Below are positions 56,901 through 64,000 of a stretch of 64,000 nt of DNA, in pieces. Numbering within the stretch: the first letter of the stretch is position 1; each line of letters starts with the position of its first letter. This DNA comes from Diadema setosum. Taxonomy: Eukaryota > Echinodermata > Echinoidea > Diadematoida > Diadematidae. The stretch spans positions 14,394,100-14,458,099 of the forward strand of contig CM067059.1 in assembly GCA_033980235.1 (NCBI GenBank). The letters run 5' to 3'. Both the position numbers and the translations under genes were made by a program. Under the pieces are notes generated by a model. That model worked only from the letters and a program-made list of their open reading frames with translations. It did not search any database and was not told the origin of the DNA.

Positions 56901-59410
56901 CGTGATTATGTTAGGGATATAGGGTCAAGTCTTCAAAACAAGAACACAAAACCTTTTTGGAATTATGTTAAAGCTTTACGCAGAGAAGCCACTGGTGTCT
57001 GCTCACTGTCATCTATGGGAAAGATTGTCTCAAATGCCAAGGAAAAGGCGGAAGTGCTTAATCAACAGTTTTGTTTGAATTTCACAAATGAAGACATTTC
57101 CTCCACCCCAGACCTGGGTGAGAGTACAGTTCCTGACATGCCTGATGTTATCATAACCGTATCAGGGGTAGAAAAACTCCTCAGAAACCTCCAAGCCCAC
57201 AAGGCTACAGGTCCCGATAACCTACCAGCCCGTATACTCAAGGAATGCGCTTCAAGTGCTGCCCCAATACTCCAGAAGATATACCAAAAGTCTTTAAATT
57301 CTGGATCGCTTCCCAAGGAATGGCTGAGCGCTTATGTCACACCAATCTTCAAGAAGGGCGATCGGTCCTTACCATCCAACTACCGCCCTGTGTCACTTAC
57401 TTGCATTGCATGTAAACAACTTGAACACATCCTCCATAGCAACATTATGAGTCATCTGGAAAAGCACTCCCTTCTTAGTGACAGCCAACACGGGTTTAGA
57501 AAAGGGAGATCCTGCGAAACCCAGTTGGCAGGATTAACTGATGACCTGGCACAAATTCTCGACGCAAAGGGGCAAGCTGATCTCTGTATATTAGATTTCA
57601 GCAAAGCATTCGATACTGTACCTCATCATCGCCTGTTGGCCAAGCTTGACCACCTTGGTATTCGCGGATCGACAAATGACTGGATTCAAAACTTTTTAAC
57701 AAATCGTTCCCAGAAAGTACTGGTTGAAGGCCAGTGCTCGTCTAGCCAACCAGTGATTTCAGGAGTGCCGCAAGGGACGGTCTTGGGTCCACTACTGTTT
57801 CTTATGTACGTTAATGATCTTCCATCTTGTGTTCTGTCGAAAGTTAGACTGTTTGCAGATGACTTGGTTCTCTATAGACATATTCTCTCTCCAATGGACT
57901 GTGATATTCTTCAACAAGACATCTCAGCACTGTGTGATTGGCAGTCACAATGGCAGATGAAGTTCAATAGTTCAAAATGTCATATTATGAGAATAACACA
58001 CAAGAGAACCCCTCACCATCACAAGTATGTCATGAATGACTCCGTCCTACAGGAAGTGAAACATCATCCTTACCTGGGCATTGATCTGACAGATAACCTT
58101 ACCTGGTCAAGTCACATCAATCATACAATCTCTGGCGCAAACAAGATCTTAGGTCTCCTGCGACGCAACCTCTGGAACTGCACTAAATCTACCAAAGAAA
58201 TAGCTTATAAAACCCTTGTACGCCCTAAACTAGAGTATTGTTGTGCTATCTGGGACCCTCATCAAGTCACCCACATCACCAACTTAGAGAAAGTCCAAAG
58301 AAGATCTGCTAGGTTTGTCACCAACGACTTCAGGAAAACCAGTAGTGTTACAGACATGCTCCAAGAGCTAAAGTGGGACTCTCTTCAAAGACGACGCACA
58401 ATTGCCAGGCTTTCACTGATCTATAAAGAAACTCATCGTTTAATCCCGTCAAACATAAATCATCTTAAAAGGAATGTCAGAAGTGGACCAGCAACCAGGT
58501 TAAATCAACCCTTGAATTACAATACTATTCAGACCAACAAAGATTGTTACCACCATTCACTTTATCCAAGGACAATCCCAATTTGGAACACACTGCCAGC
58601 TGAAATAAAATCTGCAACCAATATTGATATCTTTAAATCTCGTTTGTCCAAAATGAGATTTTAAAGTGCTGCAACTGCATGCATGAGGGACTGCACGTTT
58701 ATAGCCCAGCAGCGGCGGTTGGTGCAGTACTGACAAGACAAGACAAGACAATACTGTTATGTTCTACGCAATGATAGCTTAGCGGACGGATTCCATCTCT
58801 CGTGGCCGGATTAACTGTGGCCCGTGGGTATGCTGTAATTGTTGTACACAATTCCTTAACATTCGATTCATTCACAAAGTCAAAGTTATCAGACCTCATT
58901 CAGTATTTCATACATTTTTGTAATTTTGCCACAACTTGCTCTCTCGCTCTCAGCTGTTGTTGATAAAGACAGAGGTGTCTCCAAATGAATATTGAATACT
59001 AAACACCTTTTGGTATACAACTACAATTGTACAAATGTACCCATGCCTATAAGTATCCCATCCATACACGAGTCATATTGTTAACTTTGTTGGATTGCGT
59101 AAATGCACGGGCCGTGATACTAACGTTTTTATTAGTGTAGGATACAAATAGGGGGGTAGAATCTTACCACGCTTTTATACCCTATTGCCCTATATAGACA
59201 TGATAGACTAGTCAGTGGTCTACTTACGTGCAAAGTCGTTTTGTGGCCAGGAGCGTCTGACAATCTGTAGTCCCCTGTAACCAAAATGTCCTTGTGAATC
59301 TCTTCTTTCAGACACCGTCTGATATTAGGTGACAGCATGAAAGAGATTCCATGGGATTCTACAACCAAAAGGCTGAGAAAAGCTGCAAATAACCCTATAT
59401 TGGCTATCAT
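47793..59410 (-). CDS. TMED10: TMED10 (p24 delta, TMP21) ER-Golgi cargo receptor, whole gene
   Basis: Five coding exons with consistent phases give 207 residues (human TMED10 is 219). Signal peptide about 1-21; GOLD domain with the Cys33 and Cys94 disulfide pair (RRCLKEE and YEICLMT); membrane-proximal coiled coil about 126-165 ([20 protein letters not shown]); EESTN-type junction; one membrane helix about 174-196; cytosolic tail [13 protein letters not shown]. p24 proteins cycle between ER and Golgi, bind COPII through the aromatic pair and COPI through the dilysine tail, and load GPI-anchored and other cargo. The KKLIE end matches vertebrate TMED10, whereas the aromatic pair is Tyr-Phe rather than Phe-Phe. 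Intron 1 (52888-59227) contains a full-length LINE in reverse orientation, and intron 2 (49510-52766) is mostly DNA-transposon remnants. NEK9 follows downstream on the same strand. Confidence 0.97.
48138..48324. mobile_element. decayed pogo/Tigger-like MITE
   Basis: 187 bp from CAGTGCAATCCCGTTAAATA to a right end GAATGCACTG, with TA on both sides. The ends recall the 49703 element (CAGTGAAACCCCGTTATAAC). Located in TMED10 intron 4. Confidence 0.55.
48709..48835 (-). CDS. TMED10: TMED10 coding exon 4
   Basis: 127 bp, residues 126-167 plus one base. Coiled-coil stalk: [20 protein letters not shown], then [19 protein letters not shown]. Donor GTATGG. Confidence 0.97.
49439..49509 (-). CDS. TMED10: TMED10 coding exon 3
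   Basis: 71 bp, residues 102-125: [20 protein letters not shown] then YED, end of the GOLD domain. The KHGVEAK block is shared with human TMED10. Donor GTAAGT. Confidence 0.95.
49703..51761. mobile_element. 2.06-kb pogo/Tigger-like non-autonomous element
   Basis: Ends CAGTGAAACCCCGTTATAAC and its exact inverse, with TA on both flanks. Subterminal regions carry at least eight GTTATAACGAG-type words on the left and right. The interior (50326 onward) is a tandem array. The longest open frame is about 85 codons and shows no transposase, so mobility would depend on an enzyme supplied elsewhere. Lies in TMED10 intron 2. Confidence 0.8.
50326..51440. repeat. ~192-bp tandem repeat inside the 49703 element
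   Basis: GATTAAAGCCGAAA/TAATTAAT recurs at 50326, 50518 and 50709 (periods 192 and 191). Diverged units follow to about 51440. A second-order repeat, GGATGTACAAAACGCGAAGA, occurs near 50843 and 51274. Confidence 0.85.
52283..52689. mobile_element. pogo/Tigger-like MITE (CAGTTGAACCTCTC ends)
   Basis: 407 bp from CAGTTGAACCTCTCGTATCC to GAGAGGTTCAACTG, TA on both sides. Repeated TCCGGATAA/GGATACGGG words lie near both ends. No ORF. About 80 bp from TMED10 exon 2. Confidence 0.8.
52767..52887 (-). CDS. TMED10: TMED10 coding exon 2
   Basis: 121 bp, residues 62-101 plus one base: [41 protein letters not shown] domain with the second disulfide Cys (94). Confidence 0.96.
54091..54210. repeat. dispersed repeat, TMED10 copy
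   Basis: Second copy of the family at 12348. It starts with the local inverted pair CTTGCCCAATTGCTAAGGGC AAG, and a related GCTTGCCTGACTGGGCAAG occurs again at 54561. Confidence 0.55.
54664..54717. repeat. 18-bp perfect tandem triplicate
   Basis: CTCTGCGTTTCCCATCAT three times without mismatch, just upstream of the LINE 5' untranslated region. Confidence 0.97.
55110..58664 (+). CDS. LINE polyprotein: 2A-like motif, PHD finger, APE endonuclease, reverse transcriptase
   Basis: 1184 residues from ATG 55110 (context ACATGG). The frame stays open upstream to at least 55059, but there is no earlier ATG in it there. Order: hydrophobic 14-27; hydrophobic 94-103 leading into 2A-like GDVASNPGP (104-112, skip site Gly111/Pro112); PHD-type C4HC3 finger (Cys120, 123, 136, 139, His144, Cys147, 168, 171); APE-type endonuclease about 255-470 (Asn260, Glu287, GDFN 393-396, SDHD 464-467); reverse transcriptase about 735-985 (Asp829, [11 protein letters not shown] 884-894, FADD 915-918); C-terminal [11 protein letters not shown] end. 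All catalytic residues looked for are present and there is no frameshift. By family knowledge it nicks target DNA and primes cDNA there. The 2A motif has Ala where Glu is usual, so its activity is open. Confidence 0.93.
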   Translation: MAAVSNVTSPKPRWLCCCFGILIALLFRISNTSQLKVAELHFVDHWTAPTSDSDNSSLLTSVSLFHVARFTTTNLICRPFYIAQKTSLNRYHPISIALLLMLAGDVASNPGPTYKPKFPCHLCGKAAKWGQECLQCDSCQDWFHVKCLGMNRHAYKILEEHSSYSWVCCTCGLPNFASSLFESLDSLSDCNIYESLMSTHPDDNFHSTIDFSKPNRTSSPVGKFTPILRNNCQGKYQPNAENVKPKLSQRVRSLKMLNVNCQSIRAKLPSFQCLVQEEDPDVIVGTESWLNSNIGTGEIFSPNFQVFRKDRNLAGDTHGGVFIAVKDTLIAQDEHDLDEEDCEMKWISIHVKGIAPIFIGAFYRSQKTGNEYMHFLETSIEKIPKNASIWLLGDFNMPDIDWNSTSLPSNGRYPGPSKLMIDIALDHNLHQAVDKPTRDQSILDLCFTNTPAFIDRLEVKAGISDHDIVIVEASIKLKRVKKPRRKVFIYTKADYSEVSKDLDALNSQFTDDVVANSDVDKLWQQFTTTLHRSMDKNIPHKMTSSKPNLPWINVSLKRSIRKKRKLYDRARKSGDFALWDEFKILRRKVDRQIRKSHRDYVRDIGSSLQNKNTKPFWNYVKALRREATGVCSLSSMGKIVSNAKEKAEVLNQQFCLNFTNEDISSTPDLGESTVPDMPDVIITVSGVEKLLRNLQAHKATGPDNLPARILKECASSAAPILQKIYQKSLNSGSLPKEWLSAYVTPIFKKGDRSLPSNYRPVSLTCIACKQLEHILHSNIMSHLEKHSLLSDSQHGFRKGRSCETQLAGLTDDLAQILDAKGQADLCILDFSKAFDTVPHHRLLAKLDHLGIRGSTNDWIQNFLTNRSQKVLVEGQCSSSQPVISGVPQGTVLGPLLFLMYVNDLPSCVLSKVRLFADDLVLYRHILSPMDCDILQQDISALCDWQSQWQMKFNSSKCHIMRITHKRTPHHHKYVMNDSVLQEVKHHPYLGIDLTDNLTWSSHINHTISGANKILGLLRRNLWNCTKSTKEIAYKTLVRPKLEYCCAIWDPHQVTHITNLEKVQRRSARFVTNDFRKTSSVTDMLQELKWDSLQRRRTIARLSLIYKETHRLIPSNINHLKRNVRSGPATRLNQPLNYNTIQTNKDCYHHSLYPRTIPIWNTLPAEIKSATNIDIFKSRLSKMRF
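58732..58751 (+). repeat. (GACAA)4 tail of the LINE
   Basis: Four perfect pentamers close the 3' end of the retrotransposon. Confidence 0.85.
59228..59410 (-). CDS. TMED10: TMED10 coding exon 1
   Basis: 183 bp, residues 1-61. ATG at 59410 opens a hydrophobic signal peptide ([18 protein letters not shown]) followed by [20 protein letters not shown], the p24-delta N terminus. Donor GTAAGT. Confidence 0.96.
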
Positions 59411-59600
59411 TATGGTGGATACCGGTGTCTCACTCGCGGCGATAGGTAATCAACGTACAACTGATGAGACGTGGCATTAATACACCGGTACACCAAGGCG
59501 CTAGGCGCGTGTGTATGTATCGTGCGTGGACAAGTGGTCACACCACGACACATACAGGTCAATCGCACGCAGCGAGCGTATCTGAAAAAAGGAAGCTAGT
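59411..59600 (-). promoter_or_regulatory. probable TMED10 promoter / 5' UTR
   Basis: Directly upstream of the TMED10 ATG and CpG-richer than its surroundings. Carries ACGTGG (plus strand 59469-59474; minus CCACGT) about 60 bp from the ATG, a core like the XBP1/ATF6 UPR site. No full ERSE or TATA box was found. The start site is not determinable from sequence. Confidence 0.35.
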
Positions 59601-59667
59601 AAGCAGGAAAATGTAGCATTGTATGGTATCTGTTACGAGTCCGCGCTAAGAGGAGAAAAATCTCTTT

Positions 59668-59721
59668 AGAGAGAGAGAGAGAGAGAGAGAGGGAGGGAGA
59701 GAGAGAGAGAGAGGGAGAGAA
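59668..59721. repeat. (GA)n microsatellite
   Basis: GA dinucleotides with GGGA interruptions. Confidence 0.9.
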
Positions 59722-59824
59722 AGGTTCTCTGGATATCGATACTGGCAAATTATTATCATAACTGGTTAACTGACCACCAGGTGATGCTTAATTTCACCTC
59801 CATAACTTAAACGGTCACTCCTCG

Positions 59825-59846
59825 GCATCATCGTCATCATTATCAT

Positions 59847-59890
<44 letters not shown>

Positions 59891-59936
59891 ACATCTATCA
59901 TCATCATCATTTATCATCATCATGGCATCATGATGA
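59825..59936. repeat. (ATC)n microsatellite
   Basis: Largely pure CAT/ATC triplets over about 110 bp. Confidence 0.95.
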
Positions 59937-60922
59937 TTACCAAGTAGCAGCGTGACATCGCTTGATCACTATCACGTTATAAAGTTATTATCATAATAAA
60001 AAGCTCTGTTGACAGACTTCGATATCTGTAACTGCCTATAATTGCTAGTGCTGAAAAAAAAAATGTCGATGGAAAATTAATACTGTATGCCAGAGGGTAA
60101 AGTAAGAGGTAAAACGACATAGATGCCTAGATAATTACAGTAGGGCCAAAGCAAAATGCCAAATGAAAACCAGCAGTTATTGGTACAGAACATTACATTT
60201 CTGGTTCAATTACAAACGGCACGTTTTCAGGAGATCTGCATGCGTGGGGTCTTGCGATGTGGCGTTACACAAACCCCATGCACAAACAAAGAGCATCGGT
60301 ATATATACCAAGATGACTGCTGTAGTATCATTAAGATGAAAGACAATTCAACTTTCTTCATTGTGAGACCTTGTCTTGTTTGTTTTCTCTTTACACTTAC
60401 TTCGGCGGCAATCAGAGAGAGAAAACAAAATCACCAAAGTGAACTTTCATATAATAGTGATGAAAATGTTTTGCATTATAAAGCGCATAATGCAATCATC
60501 ATTCATTCTCTATATGCGCTTGACATAAAGATATACAATCATTACTGTCTTACAGCAAGTACAGTATATAATAGTTTTCAGAGCCTTCTCGGGAAGAGTC
60601 AAGGGAAGACAGTCTTCCTAAGGGCCGTGAATTCCAGAGAGTTGGAGCTGATGTAAATAGGATCGGTTCCGTATGTTTGTGTACAACAGGATGGACTGAT
60701 AAAAGACAAAATATATTGCGATGATGATTGAAGAATGCGTGTTGGAATACATTGATTGATAGTTCTGCGATGTAAGAAGGAGAGAGACTTTTCTAAGCTT
60801 TAAAAAGATAAGCCTATACCACCTTTCTCAAATGACACTCTAAACTACTATAGTAATAAAGTTTTTGAAAATATGTATGAATCCTTAAAGAGCATGCCCC
60901 ATGGCATCAACCTTGCTGGTTC

Positions 60923-60960
60923 TATTCAATTCAATTCAATTCAATTCAATTCAATTCAAT
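60923..60960. repeat. (ATTCA)n pentamer repeat
   Basis: Seven perfect ATTCA-type units. Confidence 0.95.
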
Positions 60961-61499
60961 AGTTTATTTATTTCCATCATCAAAAAGAAAAGAAAAGAAA
61001 AAGTTGACATAATCCAAAGTGATACATTTTTTTTTTCATTTCTCTTACACTCGTCTGATAAAGGATTTTTAAAAATACAATATAAAGAATATAATGATGT
61101 CGTAAAAAAGAAACAATGCACTTTGCCATGGCAACAAAAATAGTAAATAATCACAATGATGGAAAACAGTGCTTCTGCTAAAAAAGCCAAGCTTGTAAGA
61201 TGTGGAACACTGGAACAAAACAACAACAGCACCAATTTGTTATACCAATAAAACATATTCATTTTAAATTCTTCTATATACTATTGTACATTTTACTCAT
61301 TGATATATGATGCTGATACTATGAACAGTATACTTACTAGGATTTTAGAATGCAAACGTATAAACTATGTAACACATTACATTTGTGGCACAGACACTAT
61401 GGGGCCAGGTATGCCAGGAAAACTGAACGGAAAGGAAGATATGTAATCGGCCACAAAAAAACACAACGACGACAACAACAAACAACAACAACAACTACG

Positions 61500-61730
61500 A
61501 ACTCTATTCTGAACTCTTTGTTAAGAACCCGGTTCACATCTTTCTTTGGAAGACCACAAAACAGAATATTGCAATTATCTACATGGGGTACTATTAATGA
61601 GTGCACAAGAATTAAAATAGACTTTCTGTTGAGGTATTGCCGAATCTGTCCAATTTTCCGAATGGCTATGATCGCTGACTGATGGTGATAATTGTTCAAA
61701 GTTGCGGGCTTTACTGACTGCACTGAGGGA
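61500..61730 (-). mobile_element. decayed reverse-transcriptase fragment (CR1/L2 group)
   Basis: One frame reads IRKIGQIRQYLNRKSIL, LVHSLIVPHVDNCNILFCGL and PKKDVNRV. This is the region after the RT palm seen in CR1/L2-type LINEs (usual form LVHSL..SRLDYCNSLLYGLP). A stop upstream and loss of similarity downstream show a dead fragment of about 70 codons. It differs from the intact LINE at 55110. Confidence 0.75.
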
Positions 61731-61807
61731 TGCCATCACCATCCACGGAGATAACAGGAGGGAGCGGAGGAGCTGAAGCAAAAATTGGTGTAAAGTGAAT
61801 AAAATAA

Positions 61808-61811
61808 TGAC

Positions 61812-61874
<63 letters not shown>
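61808..61874. repeat. (AAT)n microsatellite
   Basis: About 22 AAT/ATA units, nearly pure. Confidence 0.95.
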
Positions 61875-61875
<1 letters not shown>

Positions 61876-62155
61876 TATATTGTTACTGTAGTTAGAGCGA
61901 TTTCTCTATTCATAGGCTTATTTTTCCTTTTTTTTTTAACGTTTCGTTGAGAGGCAACTTACAACATGTAGGCATTACATTATTTTTGTAATTGTTCAGG
62001 ATAATAGAGGGCGCTTTTCTCCACTCCATAATTCAAGGATCTTCTCAGATGGAAAATGAACAAACAAATAAAGTATCCACGCCCCGCGTAATCGGTACTC
62101 TGCTCTCGTTCTATACCGTTTATTCTGGGACAAGCAAGCATGCATGTCGTATGTT

Positions 62156-62542
62156 AAAGGGACTGTACAGTACTGGTTGAGGTAGGGATTCATGTTTTGA
62201 ACATTCCTAAGTGAGATAATGAAAAGCCTCATATGAAATGTGAAAGAGCATGTAATTTTAAGAAGGATTCAACGTTTATTTGATGAAAATTGGTTTTCAA
62301 ATGGCTGAGATATCCAAAAAAGTGCTAATAATAAAAGGCGACATGCCCCAACTTTATTAGTATCTCTTTGTTTCACCTTGTTTTTGGATATCTCAGCCAT
62401 TTCAAAACCGATTTTCATCGAATAAACTTTTGATAGCCCTTAGAACTGCATGCTCTTTGACATCTCATAGAGTGGTTTCTGAATATCTCACAAAACGTTA
62501 AAAGCTAAATCTTCACCTCGACCAGAACTGTACACACCCTTT
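62156..62542. mobile_element. 387-bp fold-back element
   Basis: The outer ends AAAGGGACTGTACAGTACTG and the inverse of AAAGGGTGTGTACAGTTCTG match, and the inner arms share GAAAGAGCATG, TTTATTYGATGAAAATYGGT and AAATGGCTGAGATATCCAAA. The centre is about 60 bp. No ORF. Confidence 0.75.
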
Positions 62543-63302
62543 ATACCAAAAGACTTTGGTTTTAGCGAGTTCATTTGTAAACTTTTCTGACAAGCCATTG
62601 ACATGGAGACCTTAAAAACTTCAAAAGCTAAAACCTCTCTGCAGCTGAATAGTGCAACTCATGGTCAAACCATGATGGCCAACAATCAGTACGCAGAAAG
62701 CATTGTACAATGACGTTCAAAAAACAACAACAACAATAAAGTAGAGACATCCGAAAGATAATCATGAACAGAAAGGGAAAATCATGAACTAGATTGACCA
62801 GCAATAAAGAACATAGGAATCATCTATGTCTCTCAAAATCCTATTTGCAATGTCAATGATGACAATGATGATGATACCGATGATTTTTTTTTTATGGCTG
62901 AAATAAAAATATCAATTGAATAATCAAATCAAAATATTCATATCACTTTACATCATTGTGACAAACGAAATGTATCCATAAGTTGTTCATCGAGCTTTTT
63001 CAATGTTGATCCAATGCCTAAGAATTTTTGTGATGTTTTAGTACACTCTTCCAAATGACAATATAGGTGAAGTTTGAAATATCCTGTATACTTATCTCTG
63101 GTATATACTATCGAGAAAATTAAATAATGTTGATTGGACGATTCTTGCGTTTCACCGTCTTGGCCTCCAATATTGCATGCAATCCTATGTTTTACTATAA
63201 TTTGTAGGTGGCGGTCAAAAGATTGTGTAATTCTACTTATGATGACGAACGTATTCTGATGGTTCAGAAAAATAAGATAAGCAAGAGAATGATTGATTAA
63301 TC

Positions 63303-63326
63303 GAATGAATGAATGAATGAATGAAT
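63303..63326. repeat. (AATG)n repeat
   Basis: Six AATG units, followed about 35 bp on by a (GT)n tract at 63363-63426. Confidence 0.9.
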
Positions 63327-63642
63327 ACTATAGTAATCTATAAACAACATCGACCAGAGCGTGTGATTGTGTGTGTGTGCCGCGTGTGTGTGTGTGTGTG
63401 TTTGTGTGTGTGTGAGTGTGTGTGTGCAGCAAAGCATGATAAAGGTATCAGAGGCATGCGATCATGCCTTTCATGCTTTAAAAAAAAACACGGATGGCTC
63501 ATATCAATGTCAAATATTTGCTTTTCTCGAGACCTAAACTGTGTGTAAAATGACACAGCAGTTTATAGCCGTTAACGGCAGTAGCAAACGAGAATGATAG
63601 TCCCTCGATGATATCATTGAGTAACAGGGTATACTCACGTAC

Positions 63643-63732
63643 CTCCCTGGGTATACTGCAGCATGGTTGTAATTGGCTTCTCCTCGAGAATCAGAAGCAG
63701 ATTGTAGAAACACTGAAGTGCCTCAAGGTAAG
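63643..63732 (-). CDS. unidentified internal exon
   Basis: 90 bp between a good acceptor (GTTGTTTTCACGCAG) and donor (GTACGT). One minus-strand frame is fully open: two bases, YLEALQCFYNLLLILEEKPI and TTMLQYTQG, then one base. The leucine-rich, helical composition looks like real protein, unlike random frames nearby. I do not recognise the protein. It would be the only visible exon of a gene lying mostly beyond the right edge. A chance open frame is not excluded at this length. Confidence 0.4.
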
Positions 63733-64000
63733 CTGCGTGAAAACAACCTTCGTGATACTTGAGTAAGTAGGTTTTTAGAAGTAACCACGTAATACCAATT
63801 AGGCTCCACTGCTAATGATAATAACTATTATTGTGAATGTGTTTCGATTTCTTGTCGCTGGTAAAGACTTTATGCCTATCTAGATTGTCAGCGGAGTATC
63901 ACATGGGATAACACCCAATGTCGTTCTAACATAAACTCTTTCGTAGTCACCCGACAGTCATCAGTCCTATTAGGCCTAGTTCAAGTATTTCACCAACAAC
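63733..64000. other. window end, nothing recognised
   Basis: AT-rich sequence with no supported feature; presumed intron of the gene suggested by the exon at 63643. Confidence 0.3.

Larger units (their letters stand above)
54718..58751 (+). mobile_element. full-length non-LTR retrotransposon (CR1/jockey group)
   Basis: Comprises a 5' leader of about 390 bp, one long ORF (55110-58664), a 67-bp 3' UTR and a (GACAA)4 tail at 58732-58751. The left border is uncertain; I place it after the 18-bp triplicate. It sits antisense in TMED10 intron 1. The uninterrupted ORF suggests a young insertion. A short microsatellite tail rather than poly(A) fits the CR1 group. Confidence 0.85.
59411..63642. other. 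intergenic region upstream of TMED10
   Basis: No supported gene. It contains simple repeats, a reverse-transcriptase scrap and a fold-back element listed separately. If the exon at 63643 belongs to a minus-strand gene, its 3' end should fall here, but I found no convincing further exon. Confidence 0.5.

Noticed and set aside
60156..60656. 166-codon plus-strand ORF
   Set aside because: No recognisable domain, mixed low-complexity composition and no splice or regulatory support. Likely chance.
59411..64000. Search for FOS, the human neighbour upstream of TMED10
   Set aside because: No bZIP-like coding sequence is visible in the remaining window, so conserved synteny is claimed only for TMED10 and NEK9.

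Overview
The window is animal nuclear DNA: AT-rich, with long introns, microsatellites, poly-G/C runs and many small inverted-repeat transposons. Two split genes can be rebuilt exon by exon, with every splice phase agreeing. Both lie on the minus strand. The protein similarity pattern and the repeat load suggest a marine invertebrate deuterostome, most likely an echinoderm. Hemichordate or amphioxus cannot be excluded from sequence alone.

Layout from left to right. 1-8332 lies downstream of the first gene and holds its 3' UTR plus small repeats. 8333-41359 (minus) is NEK9, a NIMA-family kinase with an RCC1 beta-propeller, in 22 coding exons giving 964 residues. Its introns hold fold-back elements, hAT-like and TTAA-bounded MITEs, a 345-bp triplet array right beside a splice donor, and LINE/SINE scraps. 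A CpG-rich block near 41.9-42.2 kb is the probable NEK9 promoter. 47793-59410 (minus) is TMED10 (p24 delta cargo receptor), five coding exons, 207 residues. Its intron 2 is mostly pogo/Tigger-like DNA elements, including a 2.06-kb one with internal tandem repeats. Its intron 1 carries an apparently intact non-LTR retrotransposon in the opposite orientation (ORF 55110-58664, plus strand). 59411-63642 is intergenic and repeat-rich, with a decayed LINE piece and a 387-bp fold-back element. One 90-bp exon-like block (63643-63732, minus) suggests the 3' part of another minus-strand gene whose identity I could not establish.

TMED10 followed by NEK9, same strand, is from memory also the order in human 14q24.3, so this looks like old conserved microsynteny. 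The two proteins act in different systems (mitotic kinase cascade; ER-Golgi transport) and nothing in the sequence shows a functional link. The LINE product has a 2A-like ribosome-skipping motif upstream of a PHD-type zinc finger, an APE endonuclease and a reverse transcriptase. It is the most unusual coding feature of the window.
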